From contig JACQNX010000065.1 in NCBI GenBank assembly GCA_016202875.1, positions 1 to 18,677 on the forward strand: DNA of 18,677 bases. The letters run 5' to 3'. This document shows, in pieces, positions 1 to 7,672 of the stretch. The notes below the pieces were generated by a model, which searched no databases, was not told the DNA's origin, and was given only the letters and a program-made list of their open reading frames with translations. The stretch is from Candidatus Aenigmatarchaeota archaeon. Lineage in GTDB: Archaea > Aenigmatarchaeota > Aenigmatarchaeia > GW2011-AR5. The stretch's first letter is position 1. Every line of letters begins with the position of its first letter. The position numbers and the translations under genes are program-made.

Positions 1-606
1 ATTGGAGACTCTATAGGGCCGCTGGCTGCTGCTGATCTCATGGACTCAAGCAGGGAAATAGCAGAGGATGTCTTCATGGGGACAACTACTATTGACGGAA
101 GGAAGTGCTTTGTCCTCAAGGCGAAAGGACCTGCACCTCATCTCGGACGCGTAGACGAGGCAATAGAAAAAATAATGAAAACAAACAAGATAGCACGTGT
201 TATAACGATTGATGCTGGTATGAAGCTGGAAGGCGAAAAGACAGGAGCTGTGGCAGAGGGCATAGGATTTGCAATGGGCGGATGGGGAGAAAGGGAGCTT
301 ATTGAAAACTACCTACTGCCGAAGAAAAAGCCCATAGACAGCATAGTTGTAAAGGTGGGATTTGCAGAAGCAATCATTCCCATGAAAAAGGAAATATATG
401 ATTCCCTGCCTAAGGTGCATGAGTACGTCAAGAAGGCTGTATCACGCGCCAAGAAAGGTGAAAAAGTGATAATCATAGGCGTGGGCAATTCCTCTGGGAT
501 AGGCAACAGCAAAAAAGACCTTAAGGACATAAAGCAGCTCGTAGAAAAAATGGACAAGAAAATCAAGGCAGAAGAAGCAGAGTCAAAGAAGAGAAGATGG
601 TTCTAA
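1..606 (+). CDS. DUF1512-like archaeal protein, 5' end outside window
   Basis: The frame is open from base 1. The first visible residues read IGDSIGPLAAADLM, so the start lies upstream and the ATG at 40 is internal. About 201 residues are visible. The fragment has a glycine-rich GDSIGP segment, a conserved-looking AKGPAPHLGRVDEAIE stretch and a hydrophobic ITIDAGMKLEGEKTGAVAEGIGFAMGG stretch in two parts (ITIDAGMKLEGE, then AVAEGIGFAMGG). The C-terminus is lysine/glutamate rich and ends in KKRRWF. This pattern recalls the archaeal DUF1512 family, whose function is unknown to me. That assignment rests on memory of the family, not a search. The gene is followed by a 168-base spacer before the TrmB-type regulator. 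No terminator hairpin is evident. Confidence 0.6.
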   Translation: MGDSIGPLAAADLMDSSREIAEDVFMGTTTIDGRKCFVLKAKGPAPHLGRVDEAIEKIMKTNKIARVITIDAGMKLEGEKTGAVAEGIGFAMGGWGERELIENYLLPKKKPIDSIVVKVGFAEAIIPMKKEIYDSLPKVHEYVKKAVSRAKKGEKVIIIGVGNSSGIGNSKKDLKDIKQLVEKMDKKIKAEEAESKKRRWF

Positions 607-774
607 AGTGTGCGATGTTGCAGGACTGTAAAAATAATTTATTCCTGTCAATTACATACGTGATGGGATTTTGCCTATTTGGAGCCCAGAAAAGCCTTAT
701 AAAGCTTACTGTTTATTTATTACTCTAGATAAGTAGCAGCATTTCTGGAAAATTGCCACTAATGGGGTGTACAC

Positions 775-1602
775 ATGCCAATTGCAAGCGCAAAAACAAT
801 GGACGCACTGAGAACTATAGGTCTCAACAAGTATGAAAGGAATTTATGGGTAGCTTTGCTTTCCCGCGGTGCTTCCACAGCTGGTGAGCTGTCTGATATT
901 TCTAATGTGCCAAGGTCAAGATGCTATGATGTGCTGGAGTCGCTTGCTGAAAGGGGCTTTGTTGTGATACAGCCTGGCAAGCCTATGAAGTATGTTGCCA
1001 TTAATCCGAGAGATTCTCTGGAGAGGGTGAAGAAAAAAATACAGGAACATGCAGTTGAGCGCGTCAACAAAATTGACAGGCTCACCAAAAGCGATTCTCT
1101 AAAAGAACTGGAAAAGCTGCACAAAGAAAATATCAAGACTGTCAAACCTGAAGAACTCACCGGCGCTCTGAAAGGAAGGTACGCCATGTTCCAACAGATG
1201 GAAAGCATGGTGAAGAAAGCAAAGAAATCTGTAAAGCTTATAACAACAGAAACAGGTTTGATGGAGCTTGCAGAACATCATGCTTCTATTCTAAAAAAAG
1301 CTGCAGATTCTGGCGTCAAGATCCAGATCGCAGCGCCTGTGACAAAGAATGCGCAGGAAACGGCAAAAGAAATTGCCAAGTACGCGCAGTTAAGGGATAT
1401 TGCTGAGGTTGAATTTGTAGAAAAGATGCTAGGAAGACTCTGTGTTGTAGACGGCGAGGAATTTATACTCGGCCTCACAGACGATGCAAAGACCCATCCA
1501 ACACAGGATGTGCATCTCTGGACACAAAGCCCACATGCCAGCGCAAACGTGTTTGAGCCATTCTTTGAGATTGTCTGGAAGAATTCAAAGCCTGTTAAAT
1601 AA
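775..1602 (+). CDS. TrmB-family transcriptional regulator
   Basis: The protein has 275 residues. Residues about 9-75 form a winged helix: an ALRTIGLNKYERNLWVALL opening helix, then a recognition region with NVPRSRCYDVLESLAERGFV and a wing around QPGKPMKYVAINP. This is the hallmark TrmB N-terminal domain. A lysine/glutamate-rich coiled linker (about 80-125) leads to a C-terminal phospholipase-D-like effector domain (about 130-270), as in TrmB-type regulators. Known members bind sugars or other metabolites and control transport or metabolic genes, but the ligand here cannot be read from sequence. The ATG at 775 follows GGGGTG (764-769), a fair Shine-Dalgarno match. AT-rich boxes near 699-721 could be its promoter. 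The hydrolase gene begins 20 bases after its stop, so the two are probably co-transcribed. Confidence 0.88.
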   Translation: MPIASAKTMDALRTIGLNKYERNLWVALLSRGASTAGELSDISNVPRSRCYDVLESLAERGFVVIQPGKPMKYVAINPRDSLERVKKKIQEHAVERVNKIDRLTKSDSLKELEKLHKENIKTVKPEELTGALKGRYAMFQQMESMVKKAKKSVKLITTETGLMELAEHHASILKKAADSGVKIQIAAPVTKNAQETAKEIAKYAQLRDIAEVEFVEKMLGRLCVVDGEEFILGLTDDAKTHPTQDVHLWTQSPHASANVFEPFFEIVWKNSKPVK

Positions 1603-1622
1603 TTCTACTCTGATTATATTTT

Positions 1623-2177
1623 ATGCAGAAGCCCAATTTCTTTCTCGTCCACTCCACTGAAGGAAATCCTGATGAGGCATGGTACCCATGGCTGAAAAAG
1701 GAGCTGCATGTCCTGGGCTATAGAACTATATCTCCACAATTTCCAACTCCCAGTGGGCAGACACTTGATAACTGGCTCAAAGTTTTTGACACGTACAAAT
1801 GGTTTGTGCATGAAAACACAATATTCATAGGAAGAAGTGTTGGTGTTCCTTTCATTCTTCATGTTCTAGAAAAACAACAAGCAAAAGCGTCATTTCTTGT
1901 TGCGGGCTTTTGCTCTGATATCGGTGAAGAGTACCGCCACCTTCTTCATACTTTTACTGAAAGCGGTTTTGACTTGGCGTCAATCAAAAAACATTGCGAA
2001 TACTTTTTTGTTTACTATTCTGACAATGATCCATACATAGAGCAAGCTAAACTAGAAGAAGTTGCAGAAAAACTATGTGTGAAAGGAATTCTCGTGAAAG
2101 GTGCTGGTCATTTCAATACGAAATCAGGCTATACAACATTCCCCATAATTTTAGAAGATATAAGAAAGATGCTCTGA
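1623..2177 (+). CDS. RBBP9/YdeN-like alpha/beta serine hydrolase
   Basis: A 184-residue protein of the compact alpha/beta hydrolase type (RBBP9/YdeN, usually about 180-190 residues). The N-terminus has the strand-loop FFLVHSTEGNPDEAWYPWL, matching the family's HG/oxyanion region. The nucleophile elbow is G70-R-S72-V-G74 (GxSxG). The acid is probably D136 in YYSDNDPYI, and the base is H163 in KGAGHFN. A complete Ser/Asp/His triad is therefore present. The substrate is unknown, as for most of the family; esterase-like activity is the safe inference. It lies 20 bases after the TrmB-type regulator on the same strand and may be under its control. Its stop is one base from the stop of the convergent MgtC-like gene. 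Confidence 0.85.
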   Translation: MQKPNFFLVHSTEGNPDEAWYPWLKKELHVLGYRTISPQFPTPSGQTLDNWLKVFDTYKWFVHENTIFIGRSVGVPFILHVLEKQQAKASFLVAGFCSDIGEEYRHLLHTFTESGFDLASIKKHCEYFFVYYSDNDPYIEQAKLEEVAEKLCVKGILVKGAGHFNTKSGYTTFPIILEDIRKML

Positions 2178-2178
2178 G

Positions 2179-2610
2179 CTATCTCCTCTTCCTTTTTCTT
2201 GCTTGAACTTCTTCGTGTTCAAATTTCTTCAGCGGCCCCAAAATAACGATGACGATCACTGTTGTCGCGACCGCTGCTGCGAAAAATCCTATGCCGACTG
2301 CGATGCCTATTGCGGCCAGCACCCAGAGCTCGGCCGCTGTCGTGAGCCCATGGACCTTATTCTCTGACCTAAATATCGTCCCTGCTCCCAGGAACCCAAT
2401 ACCGCCCACTATTCCTGCTGCTATCAATGGTGTGGGGATGGGAAAATTTGCTGATACGATGGTGAACAATGCAGAGCCCATGCTCACTAGGGCGTGCGTG
2501 CGCAGCCCGCCAGGTCTTTTGTGCAGGTATCTCTCGAAGCCGACAACGCCTCCCAAGAATGCAGCGATAACCAATTTGATAATAAGATCCACTTCAAAAC
2601 CTGTAAGCAT
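2179..2610 (-). CDS. MgtC/SapB-family membrane protein
   Basis: A 143-residue hydrophobic protein that fits the MgtC/SapB N-terminal membrane domain. After a first helix (about 8-24) it carries the family signature GxERxLHKRPGGLRTHALVSMGSA (G24-F-E-R, then GGLRTH at about 34-39). Helices follow at about 60-80 (IAAGIVGGIGFLGAGTIF), 88-108 and 109-124. It ends in a basic cytoplasmic tail (RKRKRR). The extra C-terminal soluble domain of enterobacterial MgtC is absent, as in most archaeal members. The family is linked to magnesium homeostasis and membrane physiology, but transport has not been shown generally. The gene is divergent from elp3 with only 33 bases between start codons. Confidence 0.9.
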   Translation of the reverse strand: MLTGFEVDLIIKLVIAAFLGGVVGFERYLHKRPGGLRTHALVSMGSALFTIVSANFPIPTPLIAAGIVGGIGFLGAGTIFRSENKVHGLTTAAELWVLAAIGIAVGIGFFAAAVATTVIVIVILGPLKKFEHEEVQARKRKRR

Positions 2611-2643
2611 ACTTTAATTTGTTTTGCCCCATTAATAAACATT
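2611..2643. promoter_or_regulatory. Compact divergent promoter pair, mgtC-like / elp3
   Basis: The 33-base gap holds two TATA-like boxes. ACTTTAATTT (2611-2620) is centred about 28 bases before the Elp3 ATG at 2644. On the minus strand, TTTATTAAT (2632-2640) is centred about 26 bases before the MgtC-like ATG at 2610. Each box sits beside the other gene's start codon, so both messages are predicted to be leaderless. This is inferred from spacing alone. Confidence 0.6.
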
Positions 2644-4218
2644 ATGTTTGCCATCCAGAAAGATAAAAGATCAGAAGAAATGTTTTCTGAAATAATAGAA
2701 AGAATAGACACAGGCCTAATAAAAAATAAGGATCAGCTAGAAGTTGAAAAACTTATGCTTGCAAAAAGATACGGTATCTACTCTGTTGTAAAGAATGCCC
2801 ACATCATAGAATATGCAAAGCAGAATGGCAGGCAGCACTTGATAAAATTCCTGAAAACCAAGCCAATACGAACAGCAAGCGGGGTTGCAAACATCGCAGT
2901 GATGTGGAAAGGCGCAGAGATGGGAAACAATAAATTCTTTTCCTGCCCCGCAAACTGTGTTTATTGCCCGCAAGGAGAAAATTCGCCCAAGGCCTATACA
3001 GGCGTTGAGCCGACAACGATGAGGGCAAAGAGACTGAACTATGACCCTTTTATGCAGGTCAAAAACAGGATAAGGCAGTTCCATATCATCGGCCACAAGA
3101 CGGACAAGTGCGAGCTGATAATCATGGGGGGAACATTCACTGCAATGCCCTTCTCATTCCAGGAAGATTTTGTCAAAAGATGCTTTGATGCATTCAATGG
3201 TTTTGAATCAGCATGTTTGACCGATGCCCAGAAAAACAATGAGACAGCTGATAACAGATGTATTGGCCTGACAATAGAAACGCGCGCTGATTATTGCACG
3301 CAGGCGCATATAGAAAAAATGCTTGACTTCGGCTGCACGCGCGTTGAGATCGGCGTGCAGACAACAAGCGATGAACTGCTTGAGAAAATAGAGCGCGGTC
3401 ATGATGCGCAGGCGAACATAGAGGCGATAAAAAGACTAAAGTATGCAGGATTGAAGTTCACCGCGCACTGGATGCCTGGGTTTACTGGACTTGTTGGTGA
3501 AGTAGATATTGAAGAGGAGTTGAGACTGTTCAAGAAACTTTTTACTCCTGACTATCAGCCTGATGAACTGAAAATATATCCGACACTTGTTATTCCCGGA
3601 ACTAAGCTATACGAGATGTGGAAAGAAGGCAAATATCATTCATTAGAAAAAGGCAATATGATTGAACTGCTTGTTAAGATGAAAGAAATTGTGCGTCCTT
3701 ATGTCCGAATCAAGAGAATAATGCGCGATATTTCAGAACATGAGGCAGAAGCAGGCGCAAGGACCACAAATCTCAGGCAGCTCGTAAAAGAAATCATGCA
3801 GAAGGACGGCAAGAGATGCAGATGCATACGGTGCAGGGAAATAGGATTTGATGATGTTAGTGCTGAAGGCATCGAGATGCAAATTACAGAATATGATGCA
3901 TCGGAAGGTAAAGAACTTTTCATCTCTTTTGAAAATAAAAAAACGGATAAGATAATTGGCTTTCTAAGGCTTAGGCTAGATAATTCGGAAATCGCGAAAG
4001 TAAGAGAGCTGCATGTTTACGGGGAGATGACGCCTATCGGCGAGAAAATTGCATACCAACATGCTGGTTTCGGAAAGCGGTTGATGAAAAAAGCAGAAGA
4101 GATTGCTGCTGAACGTGGGAAGAAATTTATTGCTGTGACATCTGGCATCGGCGTTAGAAATTATTATAGAAAGCTGCATTATGTACTTGAAGGCAATTAC
4201 ATGACGAAAAAATTATGA
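2644..4218 (+). CDS. elp3: Elp3: tRNA U34 carboxymethyl-forming radical SAM enzyme
   Basis: The protein has 524 residues, near the usual archaeal Elp3 length. An N-terminal tRNA-binding region (about 1-90, IRTASGVANIAVM) precedes the radical SAM domain. That domain has the cluster ligands C101-PAN-C105-VY-C108 and the family run YTGVEPTTMRAKRLNYDPF. A second cysteine patch, CRCIRCREIGF, lies near residue 395. A GNAT acetyltransferase domain occupies the C-terminal 120 residues or so (ELHVYGEMTPIGEKIAYQHAGFGKRLMKKAEEIA, then VRNYYRKLHYVLEGNYM). Archaeal Elp3 works alone, using SAM and acetyl-CoA to start cm5U34 formation in tRNA. The frame is open further upstream to 2494, but that part overlaps the MgtC-like gene. 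The ATG at 2644 has a TATA-like box at leaderless spacing. The last six bases overlap the stop of the convergent 267-aa gene. Confidence 0.95.
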   Translation: MFAIQKDKRSEEMFSEIIERIDTGLIKNKDQLEVEKLMLAKRYGIYSVVKNAHIIEYAKQNGRQHLIKFLKTKPIRTASGVANIAVMWKGAEMGNNKFFSCPANCVYCPQGENSPKAYTGVEPTTMRAKRLNYDPFMQVKNRIRQFHIIGHKTDKCELIIMGGTFTAMPFSFQEDFVKRCFDAFNGFESACLTDAQKNNETADNRCIGLTIETRADYCTQAHIEKMLDFGCTRVEIGVQTTSDELLEKIERGHDAQANIEAIKRLKYAGLKFTAHWMPGFTGLVGEVDIEEELRLFKKLFTPDYQPDELKIYPTLVIPGTKLYEMWKEGKYHSLEKGNMIELLVKMKEIVRPYVRIKRIMRDISEHEAEAGARTTNLRQLVKEIMQKDGKRCRCIRCREIGFDDVSAEGIEMQITEYDASEGKELFISFENKKTDKIIGFLRLRLDNSEIAKVRELHVYGEMTPIGEKIAYQHAGFGKRLMKKAEEIAAERGKKFIAVTSGIGVRNYYRKLHYVLEGNYMTKKL

Positions 4219-5016
4219 TGTCTGTGCTAAAGGAGCTTCGTACAGTTTCCTGAATCTTGCTTCTCCTTTCTTAAAGCCAAAACCTAATGCCCACATATAA
4301 TTTATATTTGTGCCAGGTCCTGCTTTTGTAATTCCTAATCTCTCTGGAATATTTTCTGCGCGGCTTCTATAATCTTCCAAAAGCGCGTATTGATCATTCT
4401 CTTGTAAAAGTAGCGGTACTCCTCTACAATTTTTATAATGGCTTGCATGCAATATTCTTATCAAAGCCTCGCAGCTATAAGATACATCGAATGGACTCAG
4501 ACTTTCTGCCATCTCGTTTCCATATTCCGCAGCAATTCTTTGTAAATCTGCTTCTTTTGTTGTACCTAATTTAAACCCAGACCACATTTTTTCCCATTCT
4601 TTAAGATTCACAAACGCTCCACACTTCTCTTCGTCCACACCAAGTACTAAACCAAGGTTAAAAATTAGTGCTTCTCCTACTAACTGATATCCTCTAAGAC
4701 AAGAGAGAAAATTATAATGAGCACTTCTATGTAGATTATTTCTGTTAAACATTTTCTTACTGTCTAATACTGTGCGATATTCTTCATCTATTTGTTTTGC
4801 TAATTCTAAACCCTCTGTGCATAAAACACACGATGTTAGAGCCATTTTAGTATATTTTTGGGGTACAGGAACCCCAAACTCTGTTAATTTTTCTTGAAAT
4901 AAATCTTGAAGTTCTGGTTCTTCTTCCCAAATATACGTCAGCCACTGTCCAGCAGATTCTAAAATTTTTTCAGTGAGCTCTCTTTGATCAGGAATTCCTT
5001 TATCCGGAGTTATCAT
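4213..5016 (-). CDS. Unrecognised 267-residue protein
   Basis: I do not recognise a family. The protein looks soluble, mostly helical and acidic at the N-terminus (EEEPELQDLFQEKLTEF). It has no signal peptide or clear membrane segment. Cysteines occur as CVLC (about residues 63-66), in FLSCLRGYQLVGEALIF, and in the CEALIRILHASHYKNCRG stretch, without a clear metal-site pattern. The C-terminus contains GPGTNINYMWALGFGFKKGEARFRKLYEAP. The minus-strand box CTTTAAATATAT (5034-5046) sits about 25 bases before the ATG, so transcription is probably leaderless. Six bases overlap the end of elp3 in tail-to-tail arrangement. The long uninterrupted frame and a well-placed promoter support a real gene. 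Confidence 0.7.
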   Translation of the reverse strand: MITPDKGIPDQRELTEKILESAGQWLTYIWEEEPELQDLFQEKLTEFGVPVPQKYTKMALTSCVLCTEGLELAKQIDEEYRTVLDSKKMFNRNNLHRSAHYNFLSCLRGYQLVGEALIFNLGLVLGVDEEKCGAFVNLKEWEKMWSGFKLGTTKEADLQRIAAEYGNEMAESLSPFDVSYSCEALIRILHASHYKNCRGVPLLLQENDQYALLEDYRSRAENIPERLGITKAGPGTNINYMWALGFGFKKGEARFRKLYEAPLAQTS

Positions 5017-5164
5017 ACTTGCACTATTTCTGAAATATATTTAAAGAGTGTCTTTTTCATTGGTATCGTGTTAGTGAATTACGAATGCCTTACAAATAGC
5101 TTCAAATACCTTTATCTTCTTAATTATTGCTGGAATGATGACGTGTTCTGACCTACATGTACAG

Positions 5165-5179
5165 GACGCCTTCGGCGTC
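5165..5179 (+). repeat. Short perfect hairpin upstream of coiled-coil gene
   Basis: GACGCC-TTC-GGCGTC forms a 6-bp GC-rich stem with a 3-base loop. It lies just after the 8-base palindrome TACATGTA (5154-5161) and just before a TATA-like box, TATAAAAT (5188-5195). It could be the terminator-like end of something upstream or a regulator site for the mini-protein gene. The sequence alone does not decide. Confidence 0.45.
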
Positions 5180-5214
5180 ATATTGCGTATAAAATCCGTT
5201 GCTGCGTGATGCCT

Positions 5215-5433
5215 ATGACATTGGAAGAAGAGATGCGGCATGAAATAACAAGGCTGGAAACAGAACTAGCACAGATAGACGCGGAACTACAGAAGCTGCA
5301 GACAAAGGTCGTGAACCTCATCAATATCAAGAAGAAAAAAGAGCATAATCTAAACGTTCTCAAGGCAAATTTCAGTGAAACGCGGGAAGAAAGCGCAATA
5401 CAAACGAATCTGGAAATATTGCTGAAATTGTGA
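5215..5433 (+). CDS. Coiled-coil mini-protein, 72 residues
   Basis: A small, highly charged protein whose residues about 1-52 form a continuous amphipathic helix with leucine/isoleucine heptads (EMRHEITRLETELAQIDAEL, then QKLQTKVVNLINIKKKKEHNL). Prefoldin-like or SlyX-like coiled coils look similar, but there is no family signature, so I give no function. Three starts are possible: GTG 5206, ATG 5209 and ATG 5215. The TATA-like box TATAAAAT (5188-5195) is centred about 24 bases before ATG 5215, which suggests a leaderless message from there. Neighbours are an unknown gene (divergent) and the DedA-like gene (convergent, 81 bases away). Confidence 0.6.
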   Translation: MTLEEEMRHEITRLETELAQIDAELQKLQTKVVNLINIKKKKEHNLNVLKANFSETREESAIQTNLEILLKL

Positions 5434-5514
5434 TTAAGTTCTCAATCTTTATATAAAACTGCAACGCAAACAACAGGCTACGGAGAAATGCATCTCATAA
5501 ACTAGAAAATGAAA

Positions 5515-6231
5515 TCATTTTTTCTTAAGCGAAATCTTGGATATATGCTTTCTTCCCGCTTCTGCGAGCCGCTGATAATGATGCCTGTACCTGTGCCTGT
5601 AGCGATAGAGCAGGTAGAGAACAGCTGCGATGACGATGACGGCCACAAGATTTTCTATGAGATTGAGCTTGCCCGCAAATGCAACGAATTCTCCGCCGAC
5701 GTACCAGCCCAAGAATCCAAGAACAAATGTCCTTGGCAGCGAGCCTATGAAAGTTGCAACAGCGTATTTCTTCCACGAAAGGCGAAGGACTCCGGAGGCG
5801 AGCGAGACAATCGCAATAGGGAAAAAAGGAATTGCACGGAGGACAGCTATACTAATCCAAACTTTGTTGCCTTTTTCCAATTTCTTTTCTGCTTTCTTTA
5901 TGTCTTCCCAAGAAACACCAAGAAATCTTCTCAGCCTAATAACGAGGGTCTTGCCACCGTAATAACCTATGCCGTAAGCGAAGAATGAGCCAATTGCAGA
6001 AGCAATAGAAGCAGGCACAGCTATGAGCCAGAACGATTGCCACAACGCTTCATTGACAGAGATCCCTGCAGGAATTATGATGTAGCCTGCGCCCATGATA
6101 ACAAGTGGCGAAGGGAGCGGGATGAAAACCTCTTCCATGAGCACGACAAAGAACACGCTCCAGACGCCATAGGCCTTCACAAGACCGAATACCCATGCTA
6201 TGAGGCCCGCAAAGAATTCTGAAAGGACCAT
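5515..6231 (-). CDS. DedA/VTT-family membrane protein
   Basis: A 238-residue polytopic membrane protein. An amphipathic N-terminal segment leads into EEVFIPLPSPLVIMGAGYI, the DedA-family acidic/proline re-entrant motif (about residues 32-50). Then come helices around 65-95 with GSFFAYGIGYYGGKTL, and the second signature, VLRAIPFFPIAIVSLASGVLRLSWKKY (in two parts, RAIPFFPIAIVSLASG and LRLSWKKYAVATFIGSLPR), near 145-185. A final helix at about 193-208 precedes a basic tail rich in Arg/His/Tyr. Family members act as lipid scramblases or undecaprenyl-phosphate translocases in bacteria; which lipid is handled here is unknown. The minus-strand box ATTTAATTCC (6251-6260) is about 25 bases before the ATG at 6231. 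Confidence 0.88.
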   Translation of the reverse strand: MVLSEFFAGLIAWVFGLVKAYGVWSVFFVVLMEEVFIPLPSPLVIMGAGYIIIPAGISVNEALWQSFWLIAVPASIASAIGSFFAYGIGYYGGKTLVIRLRRFLGVSWEDIKKAEKKLEKGNKVWISIAVLRAIPFFPIAIVSLASGVLRLSWKKYAVATFIGSLPRTFVLGFLGWYVGGEFVAFAGKLNLIENLVAVIVIAAVLYLLYRYRHRYRHHYQRLAEAGRKHISKISLKKK

Positions 6232-6303
6232 AATTTACATTTGATTGCAGGAATTAAATAGCCCATTGTTAACCTATTAATACATTTATGTAAAAAATTC
6301 AGC

Positions 6304-6717
6304 ATGACATATGAAGCAGTAACAGATAATTTTTTTCAGACTTTGATGGCAGAGTGGGGGCTCGATGCAGTTGGCGTCTCTGAAGTTTACAAAGCTCTCC
6401 GACAAGCGCCATTTATCAACCCGGAAAGCGTAAGATTTACAACTACAGTCGAGCCTCCCATTGCTTTGATGGCAGAATACACAGGCCACGAAAAGATTGG
6501 CAATGCCGGAACAGATCATCCAAGACGGAAAAACCCTGCCATCGTAAAAACTGCCGAAAATATATTTGCCCATTTATCCGAAAGATCTGGTATAGGATTT
6601 AGAAACGTTTCTCCTGACACGGAAAAAAATTATTGTTTTGGCTATGCATCAGTCCACACAGACAAGAAAAGGAATGTTGGACTGCTTGTCATAATTAATC
6701 AAAATATGTATCTCTAA
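6304..6717 (+). CDS. Hypothetical 137-residue protein
   Basis: I do not recognise it. It is probably soluble and cytoplasmic, with no signal or membrane helix. The N-terminal half is helical (FFQTLMAEWGLDAVGVSEVYKAL), followed by EPPIALMAEYTGHEKIG, a basic RRKNPAIVKTAENIF segment, and a C-terminal beta-like end (CFGYASVHTDKKRNVGLLVIINQN). The TATA-like box TATTAATA (6275-6282) is about 25 bases before the ATG, supporting a leaderless start. It is divergent from the DedA-like gene, with 72 bases between starts. Confidence 0.6.
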   Translation: MTYEAVTDNFFQTLMAEWGLDAVGVSEVYKALRQAPFINPESVRFTTTVEPPIALMAEYTGHEKIGNAGTDHPRRKNPAIVKTAENIFAHLSERSGIGFRNVSPDTEKNYCFGYASVHTDKKRNVGLLVIINQNMYL

Positions 6718-6820
6718 TATCCTCATGACAAACATGCCTGAAATTCTGACTATGTCACGCCATGAAACCGCAATTTGCACAGGACAACATATATAAGCAT
6801 CACGTGATAAAAGAAAAAAT

Positions 6821-7666
6821 ATGAAATATGTTCATGCCGTGTATGGAGGATTTTTTTCTTTCATAGCATTTTCGCTAATAGCGGCCTTAGCGCCGTTTGC
6901 CTATTCTTCCGGAGCATTCGAAGTGATTCTCACAGCCAGCACCTTTCTATTTGCCATCCTTGCTGGGTTTTATTTATCGCGACTGAACTCAAGATACGAC
7001 AATACCAGAGAAATAGTTGCCGAAGAAGATGCCCTATGGCTGTCATTATACCGTGCATCAATATTTTTTGGCAACAGGTTTAGAAATACTTTACGGGAAC
7101 TCATAGACAAATACTATATAATTGCATACGACCATGACGTAGGCAATTATTATAAACATAATGCCAAATACCACAATCAGATATATGATGAACTGAACAA
7201 GACTAAAATGCCGAAAGGTGGCAAAGCGTCTTTGGCCATGCCTTATTTCCTTGAGATTCTCAGCAACATTGAAACAAGCAGAAATAAATCATCTGTCATT
7301 GCAGCAGAAAGGCTATCAAAAGGCCAGTGGGCGTCCATCGTTTTGCTGGGTTCAGTAATACTTTTCAGCCTTTTCTTATTAAGAACGCCTGATTTCTATT
7401 CCCAGACAGCAACTGTTCTGCTGTCGACAACCCTAATCCTAGTATTGCTTATTTTAAGAGACTTACAGAACTACAGGCTTGGAGGAAGCGCGCTTTTGGA
7501 CGAATCAGGAGAAGAGGTCTTCGAGTACATAGGAAAATTGAAGTATTACAATAAAAAATGGCTGGACGAAGGGACGGTAAAAATACAGAAAAACGTCAAA
7601 AAATACAGGCTTGGCCTGCACAAGCCCGGAGAGAAGCCAAATATAAAAATCGTGAATAATGACTAA
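6821..7666 (+). CDS. Four-helix membrane protein, bestrophin-like/DUF4239 type
   Basis: A 281-residue protein with two N-terminal membrane helices (about 8-28 and 34-54), a long hydrophilic loop of about 115 residues (55-169), two more helices (about 170-188 and 196-213) and a charged C-terminal tail of about 65 residues. This 2+loop+2 layout, with a conserved-looking LRDLQNYRLGG after the last helix, resembles DUF4239/bestrophin-like proteins, some of which are proposed anion channels. The match is by architecture and is only moderate. The box CATATATAA (6788-6796) lies about 29 bases before the ATG, so transcription is probably leaderless. The gene ends six bases before the stop of convergent thrS. 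Confidence 0.65.
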   Translation: MKYVHAVYGGFFSFIAFSLIAALAPFAYSSGAFEVILTASTFLFAILAGFYLSRLNSRYDNTREIVAEEDALWLSLYRASIFFGNRFRNTLRELIDKYYIIAYDHDVGNYYKHNAKYHNQIYDELNKTKMPKGGKASLAMPYFLEILSNIETSRNKSSVIAAERLSKGQWASIVLLGSVILFSLFLLRTPDFYSQTATVLLSTTLILVLLILRDLQNYRLGGSALLDESGEEVFEYIGKLKYYNKKWLDEGTVKIQKNVKKYRLGLHKPGEKPNIKIVNND

Positions 7667-7672
7667 CCAGCA

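Noticed and set aside
2494..2643. N-terminal extension of Elp3 by 50 codons
   Set aside because: It lies antisense to the well-supported MgtC-like gene, does not look like Elp3, and ATG 2644 has a promoter box at the right distance.
5509..5988. Plus-strand frame of 159 codons
   Set aside because: It lies entirely opposite the DedA-like gene and has a low-complexity, shadow-like composition.
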